A stretch of 64,000 nucleotides of DNA from Eustoma russellianum. Its lineage: Eukaryota; Streptophyta; Magnoliopsida; Gentianales; Gentianaceae. The notes below the pieces were generated by a model. The model had not been told where the DNA came from and did not search any database. It worked only from the letters and a program-made list of their open reading frames with translations. The position numbers were made by a program, and so were the translations under genes. Shown piece after piece: positions 11,150-20,437 of the stretch; the stretch's first letter is position 1; each line of letters opens with the position of its first letter. The stretch covers positions 11,371,101 to 11,435,100 of the forward strand of contig AP025066.1 of assembly GCA_036186865.1 (NCBI GenBank), read 5' to 3'.

Positions 11150-11896
11150 NNNNNNNNNNNNNNNNNNNNNNNNNNNNNNNNNNNNNNNNNNNNNNNNNNN
11201 NNNNNNNNNNNNNNNNNNNNNNNNNNNNNNNNNNNNNNNNNNNNNNNNNNNNNNNNNNNNNNNNNNNNNNNNNNNNNNNNNNNNNNNNNNNNNNNNNNNN
11301 NNNNNNNNNNNNNNNNNNNNNNNNNNNNNNNNNNNNNNNNNNNNNNNNNNNNNNNNNNNNNNNNNNNNNNNNNNNNNNNNNNNNNNNNNNNNNNNNNNNN
11401 NNNNNNNNNNNNNNNNNNNNNNNNNNNNNNNNNNNNNNNNNNNNNNNNNNNNNNNNNNNNNNNNNNNNNNNNNNNNNNNNNNNNNNNNNNNNNNNNNNNN
11501 NNNNNNNNNNNNNNNNNNNNNNNNNNNNNNNNNNNNNNNNNNNNNNNNNNNNNNNNNNNNNNNNNNNNNNNNNNNNNNNNNNNNNNNNNNNNNNNNNNNN
11601 NNNNNNNNNNNNNNNNNNNNNNNNNNNNNNNNNNNNNNNNNNNNNNNNNNNNNNNNNNNNNNNNNNNNNNNNNNNNNNNNNNNNNNNNNNNNNNNNNNNN
11701 NNNNNNNNNNNNNNNNNNNNNNNNNNNNNNNNNNNNNNNNNNNNNNNNNNNNNNNNNNNNNNNNNNNNNNNNNNNNNNNNNNNNNNNNNNNNNNNNNNNN
11801 NNNNNNNNNNNNNNNNNNNNNNNNNNNNNNNNNNNNNNNNNNNNNNNNNNNNNNNNNNNNNNNNNNNNNNNNNNNNNNNNNNNNNNNNNNNNNNNN
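11150..11896. other. Assembly gap (747 N)
   Basis: All bases are unresolved. Open frames crossing it are artefacts. It probably hides the rest of the hAT-like element, the remaining 3' end of LINE A and most of LINE E. Confidence 0.99.
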
Positions 11897-12486
11897 TTCG
11901 GAGGTAATTCTTGGGAGATATCCACTTCTACACATACGCGTGCGACAGACGGCCTTAATCCATCTGCCGTCGCAACATCAAGCTTGATCGGTGTACCTAT
12001 AGTACAAACAATTTCAAAGAGCGAGTCCCGGTGATGAAGATGAATAGGTAATCCAGGAAATGCAATCTAAACCGGGACTATTGGAACATCAGCAGCAGGA
12101 TCAAAATCAATAGTCCATTTTGTAATATGCATGTGACAACCCGATATATGCCAACAGCGGCGATAAAAACATCGTAAATAATCAGATTCATTCCGAAAAT
12201 TCAACAGTATATGCGTTTGATCTATAAGTGTGATGCGCAAATCATGATGAAATCCAATCTTTTCAAATACCTCACGGATCACCTTCAATGGAGGTCAGCC
12301 ATTCCAGAACGTGCCAACCAAAGAATGCTTGAATGGAGCCGCAAGAGCATCAATCTCCGAATCAAAAAATGAAATCATTGGGATGCCCTTGTAACGTGAG
12401 ACAGTTTTTGGCGATATTGAAATGCGTTGTGAAGAGGTTTTGCCTGCAACCACTGCAGCGAAGGATGGCGGTGGTGTCGAAGCCAT
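11897..12486 (-). pseudogene. LINE E ORF1, N-terminal portion
   Basis: It starts at the ATG at 12486 (MASTPPPSFAAVVAG). It shows the DUF4283-like signature LAAPFKHSLVGTFWNG, then after a disruption near 12290 HILLNFRNESDYLRCFYRR, then KLDVATADGLRPSVARVCVE toward the gap. A frameshift near 12290 and an in-frame TAG near 12069 break it. The zinc knuckle would be inside the gap. Confidence 0.8.
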
Positions 12487-12713
12487 TGCAGTTAGGCGTA
12501 AAGATCAGTTCTTTGAAGTGAAAAAAGGCTAGAATGGTAATCAACAATTCGTTGGAACGTTGCAGTGATGATCAACGGCGGCGGCAGAGCCGCAGGGCCG
12601 GCGGCGGCGTGCTTAAGTGCGCCGAAGTTTTCGGAGCCATTCAGTGCTTCAGTGCGCCGAAACTTTAAAGTAGTGAAAATTGGAGAAATTTTCGTGTGCA
12701 ACACTTCAGCATG

Positions 12714-12716
<3 letters not shown>
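11897..12716 (-). mobile_element. LINE E: 5' part of an L1-like element
   Basis: This minus-strand LINE begins at the TA microsatellite (12717), has a GC-rich 5' UTR of about 230 bp, then ORF1, and runs into the gap. Its ORF1 is very close to that of LINE D, so the two are the same subfamily. It lies head-to-head with LINE B across the microsatellite. Confidence 0.8.

Positions 12717-12759
<43 letters not shown>
12717..12759. repeat. TA microsatellite between LINE E and LINE B
   Basis: A pure TA run of about 21 units separates two LINE copies of opposite orientation. Confidence 0.95.
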
Positions 12760-12761
<2 letters not shown>

Positions 12762-12787
12762 TTTCGGTTACCTCCATGCACACCGCT

Positions 12788-13130
12788 GATGGCTAAAATC
12801 CAGGCTACTTTATTTGGATTGCTCTATTTTCTTCCATTATATCGGACACTTATCATCGAGACAGACTGTGCGCAAATGTTGCTGCGACTACAACAGCAGC
12901 AGCCTATCTTTGGAAATTACCATCTTCGGCTCTTACACATGTTGATTAATCATCATCATTTGGAAATCACGCATATCTATCGCGAGGCCAATATGCTGGC
13001 ACATTACCTTGCTCAGTACGCAATGACATCCCCGATCACATGCTTCTTCACTAGAAACAGTCTTCCACCCATGGTTCGCGCCTCTGTCACTTTGGACCTC
13101 ACGTCAGCAACATTGCGTAATCATAATTTA
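12788..13130 (+). pseudogene. LINE B RNase H domain remnant
   Basis: The translated segment includes LFGLLYFLPLYRTLIIETDC and HIYREANMLAHYLAQYAM, matching the C-terminal half of the RNase H domain of LINE D. The N-terminal part with the first catalytic aspartate is absent because of the 5' truncation. The frame ends near 13130, before the 3' UTR. Confidence 0.8.
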
Positions 13131-13164
13131 TACGTTTCATATGGATTGGCTCACTATACTTTCC

Positions 13165-13194
13165 TCTGCCTGTGCTCATGTGAGTACAGGCAGA
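13165..13194 (+). other. LINE B 3'-UTR stem-loop 1
   Basis: TCTGCCTGT (13165-13173) pairs with ACAGGCAGA (13186-13194), and an inner CTCA/TGAG extends the stem. CTCGGTATG follows. ATGGATTGGC lies about 25 bp upstream, as for the homologous hairpin in LINE D. Confidence 0.8.
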
Positions 13195-13372
13195 CTCGGT
13201 ATGTTTCTCTCGCTCCTTCATGGCATCTCCTACCGTCTATTGTCTTTTGATGCACCCTTTCTTTTCTTTGTTACATGGAACGTACTTTGTTGTGGCTTGA
13301 TGATTTCCACTGCATCTGGCGAGTTTCAACACTATCAAGTCTTCCACAGGGATTGACATACACTCGCATTTG

Positions 13373-13400
13373 CTGCCTATGCTTTTCCAAGTGCAGGCAG
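13373..13400 (+). other. LINE B 3'-UTR stem-loop 2
   Basis: CTGCCT (13373-13378) pairs with AGGCAG (13395-13400), and CCTTGGTGAG follows. The stem is shorter than in the other two but has the same core and tail. Confidence 0.6.
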
Positions 13401-13567
13401 CCTTGGTGAGACCCACATCTTATCGTTTTGTCATATTCATTTATATTTTCTGCTACGGCTTGATGCACTTTTATGTCTCGTTGCTGCATGGCCGCATACA
13501 CATCTTCAAACTTTTCACGCTGCTGCTCCACTGGTCTTCCAAATGGATTGGCTCTCATTTGATTCCA

Positions 13568-13595
13568 CTGCCTGTACTTCGGACAGTACAGGCAG
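13568..13595 (+). other. LINE B 3'-UTR stem-loop 3
   Basis: CTGCCTGTAC (13568-13577) pairs perfectly with GTACAGGCAG (13586-13595) around an 8-nt loop. GCCTGGTATG follows, and ATGGATTGGC occurs just upstream. Confidence 0.85.
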
Positions 13596-14059
13596 GCCTG
13601 GTATGCGTTACATTCACTGGATTGGCTGCATTTACATATCTATTATCCAGATGTATCACATATTCTCCTGTTTTTACGATGCATGGACGACCTCAAAATT
13701 CCTTTTGGCTAATCACACGCATGTGGCTGCTGAATATACTGCGGATGGCGTTCGGAAGCTTCTATGGCATCAACATCTCCTGCTTCAAGTGTTTCGCAAA
13801 GGCCTTACTATTTTTATTATTCTATTGTAAAGCGTCTCAACAATCCAGGAGTATAAATATGTACGCTTTTTCCTTCGCCAAGGTTTTATCCACAAGGGTG
13901 GTTTTACTTGGCAAGGTTTTAATGCGGCATATCATATATCTCTCGGATGTTGGAACTTTTCATTTCTATTTCCGTTATACTGTCTTCATGTAATAAGGTA
14001 TTCCTCCGCCATAAGTGAGGCATAATCAATAAATCGTTTTTTTTTTAAAAAAATAAGAT

Positions 14060-14590
14060 TCTTTACTCTCATCTTTCACACACCTCTACGCGTAGCAGTC
14101 GGCGTAAGATCTCTCGGCGTTCTCTACCATGGGTAAGGTTCACGGATCGTTGGCTTGTGCTGGTAAGGTGAGGGGGCAGACGCCAAAGGTGGCGAAGCAG
14201 GACAAGAAGAAGAAGCCCCGTGGCCGTGCTCACAAACGGATGCAATACAATCGCCGTTTCGTCACCGCTGTTGTTGGCTTTGGAAAGAAGAGAGGGCCAA
14301 AAGTCAGAGAAGTAAATTTTGGAGGACGGTTAGATTAAGTCGGTGTACGACAGTTTTAATTTGAGTCAATTATGTAACAGATAACCATTTGTATTTCATT
14401 TAATCCTTGTTTCTGTTTCACTATGATGATATCATGACTTGTAAGTTTTAGTTAACGTGGTTGCACAATGAAATTTCTCTAGCTGGTTGCTGTCATTTTG
14501 ACTTGTGTGTTTGAGCTTGAAGCCAGTCATGGATTTCTTGACTGGTTGATGCTGCTTCATTGTCGAAAGATTTATCATATCCCACATATT
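14060..14590 (+). pseudogene. RPS30: Ribosomal protein S30 (eS30) retrocopy
   Basis: eS30 is a small basic protein of the 40S ribosomal subunit. The ATG at 14129 opens a frame reading MGKVHGSLACAGKVRGQTPK and on through VVGFGKKRGP, which matches plant eS30 almost exactly; I recall Arg rather than Cys at residue 10. After KKRGP a 2-base loss shifts the frame. The normal NSSEK ending is replaced by a 12-residue tail to a TAG-containing, shifted stop at 14336, and the old stop at about 14313 is out of frame. The 14060-14128 and 14339-14590 flanks look like 5' and 3' UTR. No intron is present. An intronless copy with a damaged end, placed among LINEs, is best read as a processed retrocopy, though no poly(A) tail or target duplication is clear. 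Confidence 0.85.
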
Positions 14591-15518
14591 AAATATTTTT
14601 TTTATCAAACGGAAGGATACCTTCCGGCTTTTATTTATGTATCATATCCCGCGTTAATGGGGGCGAGGGTAGCCGTGAGTACAAGCGAGAATAAATGAAA
14701 AAGAAACCAAATGATCAGTCATGGGACTGCTAATCTATCTATATTTCAAAGAACGATGTCTGCGCCGTCTAGTAACCATTGAGGACGGTGGAGGTGGTGG
14801 AAGATCCTTCCGAGGACCTGCGCTTTTTCCGAGATAGTCCACCAAGGAGAGTCCCGCCCCTAGTCGATGTCCTGCAACAATCCAGATCATCGCCCGCAAT
14901 GATCAAACTATCTCGTAGATCATCATATTCAGTCCCTTTACGGCGAGTATATGAGAGAGAAGCTTTTGTCCGAACCTAGTGCCAAAGCCACTTCCTCTTC
15001 CTCTTCACGAAAGTGATCTTGATAGAATTGTTCAACTAAGGGATCATAAGCAGGCTGGCCATGGGCTGGCATTATCGCTAGTGGAACTGGCAATTCAACT
15101 TGAATGGATTGAATTTGGACTTCCGGAGCCACTTCAGCCGGTGAGGTCATCTCGTGAGCATGCTGTATGGCGGTGTATGAAATCTCCAAGGGCGGAGATA
15201 GTGTAGGTGTATCTGTGTGCTGCGGATCCTGTGCTTTTTGAAACTCCAATGTAGGTGGCACTACCAGTACCGGACATAAATCTGCAGTCAACCTAGAGAA
15301 AATCTGCGATACAGATGGGTCAGACGCTTCATCCAGAGCGTCTGGAACGCGTGATGGATCAACCGTCGATATGTCCTCTACTAAATGTCAGTTGGCAAAT
15401 CAGTGTCCCAATACATGTCCAATATCGTGTTGCATGGTATCTGTAGGAAAGTCTGCTTGCATCACAAAACTCATCGTGTATGGCATTATCGGAAGAATGT
15501 TGCTCCAGTATATAGTAT
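14591..15518 (-). pseudogene. Broken coding remnant with LINE-like 3' tail, function unknown
   Basis: On the minus strand, several frames give protein-like text: VEDISTVDPSRVPDALDEAS, and an acidic, proline-rich stretch at 15291-14938 (such as PAYDPLVEQFYQDHFREEEE). A basic end near 14776-14860 (GLSRKKRRSSEG) precedes a stop. About 110-170 bp later is a LINE-like tail (CCCATTAACGCGGG then ATAAATAAAA, about 14630-14665). The composition resembles the low-complexity region after the zinc knuckle in LINE ORF1 proteins, but I cannot align it to the copies here. It could also be a retrocopied host gene. Confidence 0.35.
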
Positions 15519-15608
15519 ATATGTATTGGTATATACATATGTATATACATATATATACAATATATATACATATATACATATATACATATATAGTACACAT
15601 AGATACAT

Positions 15609-15640
<32 letters not shown>

Positions 15641-15720
15641 CACACATATATATATAATATACATATATATATACATATATATATATATACATTATAATAT
15701 ATATATATAGTACGAATATA
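15519..15720. repeat. TA/CATA microsatellite, imperfect
   Basis: Alternating TA and TACATA units run for about 200 bp. The YIYI-type translations across it are meaningless. Its right part contains TACGAATATA (15711-15720), which was duplicated by the LINE stub insertion. Confidence 0.95.
15711..15720. repeat. Target-site duplication of the LINE stub (left)
   Basis: TACGAATATA occurs here and at 15809-15818, exactly around the 88-bp insert. Confidence 0.8.
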
Positions 15721-15808
15721 TATTTTTTGTATGAAGCAGTAATTATTTATTGAATAGCCTCACTTATGGCGGAGGAAATCCATATTACAAAAGAGTCAGT
15801 GTATATAA
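15721..15808 (-). mobile_element. 88-bp LINE stub (3' end only)
   Basis: On the minus strand it carries the LINE family's 3' terminus: TTTCCTCCGCCATAAGTGAGG, shortened here to its core CCTCCGCCATAAGTGAGG, then CAATAAATAATTAC. This matches the end of LINE B almost exactly. A 10-bp duplication (TACGAATATA) flanks it, so it is an independent insertion with extreme 5' truncation, placed inside a TA/CATA microsatellite. Confidence 0.82.
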
Positions 15809-15815
15809 TACGAAT

Positions 15816-15848
<33 letters not shown>

Positions 15849-15927
15849 CATACATACATACATATATATACATACATACATACATATATATATATATATA
15901 CATACATACATATATATATATATATAT
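15809..15927. repeat. CATA/TA microsatellite at the 3' end of LINE C
   Basis: Runs of CATA alternate with runs of TA. It begins with the right TACGAATATA copy and ends at the tail of LINE C. Confidence 0.95.
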
Positions 15928-15945
15928 TTTTTTTTTAAAAAAAAA

Positions 15946-16150
15946 GGAAATTTTTATTTATTTATGTAGAGGCTCCATTATGGTGGAGAATACCTTGTTA
16001 CATCAGAGTATATCATACGTAAACCAAAAGTATAAAGCTGATAGAATGTGCAATCTCCAATCAAATATGATATGCCGCATTAAAACCTTGCCAAGTAAAA
16101 CCACCCTTGTGGATAAAACCTTGGCGAAGGAAAAGCGTACATATTTATTT
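15946..16150 (-). other. Conserved 3' terminal block of the LINE family (LINE C copy)
   Basis: Read on the minus strand, CTTTTCCTTCGCCAAGG, then TATCCACAAGGGTGG, then TTGGCAAGGTTTTAATGC are shared with LINE B (13865-13930) and LINE D (27778-27842). The terminal stem CTCCA/TGGAG replaces the CCTC/GAGG of the other copies while still pairing. Confidence 0.8.
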
Positions 16151-16526
16151 GATTGGAAGTATTGCAAGCTTGTACATTCAGAAATTATAAAATGTTCCTA
16201 TGTCTGGTATGACGAAGTTGTGGATGAGCTTCAATAATGTTGGTACTTGGTTGGAGGTAGCCTTGAGAATAGCAGTCTTGATGATCCAGGAACAGAGGTT
16301 TCCACGAAGTGCGCATGTCATTTTTAGCGAAACAGCCCGCTTGCATAAAGACGTCCCTCGGCAAAACAAGATAGTGGTGCATTAGTATCAACACAATGTA
16401 TAAACGGCAGTAGTAAAATGTGACTTCGAATTCGTACCGATGTTGCCCATAGTACATAGACTAACAGGCAACAGCAAGAAATAAATATAGTGAATATATG
16501 CATTGAGAGAAAGATGTGATACCCGC

Positions 16527-16555
16527 GTTGCCTGCATATTGTTGATGCAGGCAAC
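16527..16555 (-). other. LINE C 3'-UTR stem-loop
   Basis: GTTGCCTGCAT and ATGCAGGCAAC form a perfect 11-bp stem with a 7-nt loop. On the sense (minus) strand it is followed by GCGGGTATCA, the equivalent of the TTGGTATG tail in the other copies. Confidence 0.85.
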
Positions 16556-16616
16556 CAATATTTGTAACCAGTTGTATGTATTACGTTCGAAAAGCATGGA
16601 AGAGTCCATCGGTATG

Positions 16617-17066
16617 CTAAATGCACGGGCCATCTGCGGCAATTGGGAGGCCGAAGTGAACAGACATGTGAGCGGCTGGAGTCGAGCATGTAGACAGAGA
16701 TAGTGCTGCCACCATGTTGATCTCCCTTGGGATATAATGCAGCGTACTGCCTGTTAGGCGTAGGAGATGTGAAAGCATGTTGTGTTCCGGAAGAGCAGTG
16801 ATTATGTGGTCCAAGGAGTGTGTTAATTGCTGGCAGTCCGTCTCAATTATTATGTGCCGATGTAACAAGCCAATGTATAATAGACTATAAACAATTGCTT
16901 GTAGCTCTGCTCGGAGAGGAGGCAAGACGGGTAGTCGAAATGAGAGGCCTACTATCATCTTACCATTGGCATCACGAAGGATTGCACCTGCCGCAGCATG
17001 TGAATGTCCAGCTGAGGCATCTACATTTAATTTTAACTTTCCAGTTGGAGGACATGCCCATTTCAA
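16617..17066 (-). pseudogene. LINE C RNase H domain (shifted out of the ORF2 frame)
   Basis: The segment reads PPTGKLKLNVDASAGHSHAA, then LRAELQAIVYSLLY, then IIIETDCQQLTHSL and YIPREINMVA. These cover the catalytic D-E-D positions of a plant RNase H type I domain. It is in a different frame from ORF2, whose stop is at 17186, so a frameshift in the 17070-17190 interval separates it. It was presumably the C-terminus of ORF2. Confidence 0.85.
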
Positions 17067-17185
17067 TAGTAGTGCTTTTTTTGACCGAAGACGAGGAGAA
17101 AAGCCATTGCTAATTAGTGAGGGTATGGATTGTGCTATGGCCGTGCCAGATGTCGAGGCAGCCCAATCAAAACAAGATTGCTTAG

Positions 17186-20100
17186 TTAATGCAACATGTG
17201 TGTAACCGACAAATCTGATTCACCAAATATATGGTTTGTGTATATGCGCCAAATTGCCCAGCAAAGCATGATTGGACCAACAACTTTAAAGTTACCTTTT
17301 AAAGATGTAGCTGTGGAGAGAAGCCACCATTGAAGAAGGTGGTGTCGTATATTCGATGATTGGATCATTGGACCATCAAGGAACACAGATAGCTGCGACC
17401 ATACAGGTTGAACAATCGGACAAAGCAGAAAGATATGTGAGATAGTAGCCGATGCATTTTTACAGAACGGGCAGATGGTCGGACATACACAAGAGAATGT
17501 CTTCACGTTGTCTTCCATAGGCAGGGCCGAATGAAGCAGTTTCCATATAAACAAACAGATTGTTTTTGGAATTCCTTTCCACCAAATGAATTTGTGAGAG
17601 AATAACTGTGCATGATGTGGTCTCACATCTTCATACGCATATTTTAGAGTGAATTGTCCAGTTGGGCTGGAGCGCCAAAAAGGGGAAGGATGGTCCGTCG
17701 TGAGTTGCATGCATAAAGTATGTGTGGAACATATTCTTTTCCAACCCGGAGAGTCGTATATACGAGCCAAGTAATCCATTCTGTGACCATATCGAGCCCG
17801 CATGTATTTTGCCCATAGTGAATCACTAGTATGATAATTCCACCAAAGTTTGCAATCATATGCTTGCTGTATGTGTATTAAGCTTCGGATGCCCCAACCG
17901 CCTTCCGTTTCTGGATAACATAGTTTTCCAAGCGTGGTCCATTGGTGTTGTCCCGACCATAGAAAAAGCGATATTTTCCTATTGAGTGCATGGATGATAC
18001 TCTTGGGCAGGCGAGATGCTGCAAGAATATGAAGGGGGATAGATGTTAAAACTGACTTAAGTAATATAAGTCTACTGCCAGGTGACAAGAGGCGGCTAGC
18101 CCAGCCCGTTAGCCTAGTGTCAAAATGCTGCAGCAGCGAGGTACAGTAGGAAGCACGGTTGACTCCACGATAAAGATAAGAGCCCAGGTATTTGATTGGG
18201 AGAGAGGATGGTTGCATTGCTAAAACTTGAGCGATGTTATTTTGCTGCCTATTCGTGAGATAGGAGCTGGATACAAACTGACTTTTCGTGTAGTTGACAA
18301 GTTGTCCCGAAGCACATTGATACTCTTGAAGGAATGTTTGAAATCGTACCAAGTTGTGGGTTGAGGCATTGAGAAAAATTAGCAAATCATCCGCATAAGC
18401 TAAATGAGACACCGGCAAGACTCTTCCAGATGCAAAACCTCTAAGCTGATGAGAGGTGACTAATCTATGCAACCCACGAGTAAAGCCTTCGGAGCAGATT
18501 ATAAATAGTAATGGTGACAGCGGATCACCTTGTTTGACTCCTCGTGATGGTGAGAAAAAACCATGTGTTGTACCATTAACCGAAATGGATAATTTGGAGA
18601 GCCGCATGTTGTTAATTAGGATGCGTAGAAGACGAGAGTCAAACCCAAACTTAAGCATAATGGCTTCGAGGTAAGACCAGTTTACACGGTCAAAGGCTTT
18701 GGCCATATCTAGCTTGATCATAACTTGACCATGACGGACTTTTCTGTCTATGATGTGCACCATCTCGTTGGCCATGTTAACATGTTCACTGATGTCATGA
18801 CCTTTCAAGAATCCAATCTGTTCTGAAGAAATGATACGAGGAAGTAAAGCGTTGAAGCGAGAGGCTAATATGCGTGTGGTTACCTTGCTGATAAAGTTAG
18901 ATAAACAAATAGGCCGAAAGTCCGCATAGGTAAGTGGATGAGCCTTCTTAGGGATCAATGTAATAATGGAGGATAACATGGATGTCGGTGGAGGTACTCC
19001 CAGAAAGAATTCTTGCACGGCAAGAGTGACATCAAGTTGTAATATATCCCAACATGTGCGGAAGAATTGACCATTATAACCATCCGGACCTGCCGCACTG
19101 GTTGGACTTAAGGTCCACACTGCCTCCTTTACTTCAGCCGCAGATGGCAGTTGTAACAACATGCAGTTATCCTCTGATGTCACAAGTGAGGGGATATGAG
19201 CTATAAAATCAGCAATCCCAGTAACTTCTTCATGCTCAAACAGTTTCTGATAATAGGAGACTGCTTCAGCTCCTAATGATGCATTGTCCTGCAAAATATC
19301 GCCTACAGAATTGTGAAGATTGGCAATTCGTTGACGTCGATGTTTATCCTTAACAACAGCATGAAAGTATGCGGTGTTTGCCTCTCCTTCAGATATCCAT
19401 CGTATTCTTGATTTTTGTGCCCAATAAGAGGTTTGAGCTTGGGTGGCCTGCATCAGTTTAGCCTGAGCCAAGGATAGAGATGTGCGGTTGGCAGGCGAAG
19501 GATCCCTATCAAAAGTAGCTTCAAGCCTCCGATACACAGCTTCGGCTTCCACAACATTGTTGAAGATGTTTCCATAAACATTTTTATTCCAAATTTGGAG
19601 ATCTTTTTTCAACCTATTAAGCTTCATGTATAAGCCACGCATGCCACCTATCATTGGGTATTGAGTCCATTGCTGCTGCACATATGATTTAAAGTCCGAG
19701 TGACTTGCCCATGCATTGATGAATCGAAATGGAACATAGACTCTTTCAACAGTAGTAGAGCATTTAAGTAGCATAGGGGAGTGATCAGAGGTGGCTCGAG
19801 ATAGATGCTGGATCGATATATTTGCAAATAATTCCGTGAATGCTACATTGCACAAATGTCTATCTAATCGACGTCGCACTCTACCTTGTCCAGTTCCACG
19901 CGACCAAGTAAATGGTGATCCAACAAAAGGTAGATCCTGTAACCCACAGACATCAACGCATTGACTGAAGTCCTGCAAATTGCGAATGGGTGGTGTGGAG
20001 CGACCCTCATGTTCATCAAGCGATAGATATGTATTAAAATCCCCACTGACGATCCATGGTAGTGTGTTTTGCTGGGAGAAACGAGTGAGAGATTCCCATA

Positions 20101-20437
20101 ATGGTTGTCTGGCAGCAATTGTGTGTTTACCATATACAGCTGACCACATAAAGGTCTGATGCAAGGGTATGTAAGTAAAAGACAAATGGGATGTTTGGAC
20201 TCCATGCTGCACATCTAAAAATCTCAAAAGCGAAGCATTCCAAAAAATCCAGATATTACCTTGACATGTTTCCAAAGCATTCGAAAAACCCAATTTTAAC
20301 CGGTAAAAGGTAAGCTTTGCTGTGCGTTGTTTTGGTTCAATAATGATCAGAAGAGCAACGTTTGATTGATGTGTCAATGTAAGTAGTCGCTGTAACGAAG
20401 TTCGTATCCCTCGTATATTCCATGTGATAGCATTCAT
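17186..20437 (-). CDS. LINE C ORF2: endonuclease and reverse transcriptase, uninterrupted
   Basis: This 1083-residue protein would nick target DNA and copy LINE RNA into the nick. Residues 1-225 are an APE-type endonuclease with WNIRG (6-10), Glu34 in IIIEPK, GDFN (132-135) and SDHS (217-220). Residues about 485-760 are the reverse transcriptase, with KLDMAKAFDRVNW (Asp577), GVKQGDPLSP (633-642) and the catalytic YADD (681-684, at 18386-18397). A zinc-finger-type region (CPFCKNASATISHIFLLCP) lies near the C-terminus. The ATG overlaps the ORF1 stop as ATGA (20434-20437), suggesting coupled translation. All expected catalytic residues are present. Only the RNase H tail is lost to a frameshift, so the copy may be fairly recent. 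Confidence 0.9.
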   Translation of the reverse strand: MNAITWNIRGIRTSLQRLLTLTHQSNVALLIIIEPKQRTAKLTFYRLKLGFSNALETCQGNIWIFWNASLLRFLDVQHGVQTSHLSFTYIPLHQTFMWSAVYGKHTIAARQPLWESLTRFSQQNTLPWIVSGDFNTYLSLDEHEGRSTPPIRNLQDFSQCVDVCGLQDLPFVGSPFTWSRGTGQGRVRRRLDRHLCNVAFTELFANISIQHLSRATSDHSPMLLKCSTTVERVYVPFRFINAWASHSDFKSYVQQQWTQYPMIGGMRGLYMKLNRLKKDLQIWNKNVYGNIFNNVVEAEAVYRRLEATFDRDPSPANRTSLSLAQAKLMQATQAQTSYWAQKSRIRWISEGEANTAYFHAVVKDKHRRQRIANLHNSVGDILQDNASLGAEAVSYYQKLFEHEEVTGIADFIAHIPSLVTSEDNCMLLQLPSAAEVKEAVWTLSPTSAAGPDGYNGQFFRTCWDILQLDVTLAVQEFFLGVPPPTSMLSSIITLIPKKAHPLTYADFRPICLSNFISKVTTRILASRFNALLPRIISSEQIGFLKGHDISEHVNMANEMVHIIDRKVRHGQVMIKLDMAKAFDRVNWSYLEAIMLKFGFDSRLLRILINNMRLSKLSISVNGTTHGFFSPSRGVKQGDPLSPLLFIICSEGFTRGLHRLVTSHQLRGFASGRVLPVSHLAYADDLLIFLNASTHNLVRFQTFLQEYQCASGQLVNYTKSQFVSSSYLTNRQQNNIAQVLAMQPSSLPIKYLGSYLYRGVNRASYCTSLLQHFDTRLTGWASRLLSPGSRLILLKSVLTSIPLHILAASRLPKSIIHALNRKISLFLWSGQHQWTTLGKLCYPETEGGWGIRSLIHIQQAYDCKLWWNYHTSDSLWAKYMRARYGHRMDYLARIYDSPGWKRICSTHTLCMQLTTDHPSPFWRSSPTGQFTLKYAYEDVRPHHAQLFSHKFIWWKGIPKTICLFIWKLLHSALPMEDNVKTFSCVCPTICPFCKNASATISHIFLLCPIVQPVWSQLSVFLDGPMIQSSNIRHHLLQWWLLSTATSLKGNFKVVGPIMLCWAIWRIYTNHIFGESDLSVTHMLH

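Larger units (their letters stand above)
12760..14055 (+). mobile_element. LINE B: 5'-truncated L1-like element
   Basis: The copy starts abruptly within the RNase H domain right after the TA run and continues through the full 3' UTR. It includes three stem-loops and the family's conserved 3' block (13854-14038). It ends in a T10 run followed by an A7 run. 5' truncation is normal for target-primed reverse transcription that stopped early. Confidence 0.85.

Noticed and set aside
10985..12034. Long open frames of 286-316 codons on both strands
   Set aside because: They consist almost entirely of unresolved bases from the 747-N gap.
15359..15969. Many overlapping frames with Tyr-Ile repeats, some suggesting membrane proteins
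   Set aside because: They are translations of TA and CATA microsatellites.
18456..18674. Plus-strand 72-codon open frame
   Set aside because: It is a shadow of the intact LINE ORF2 on the minus strand.
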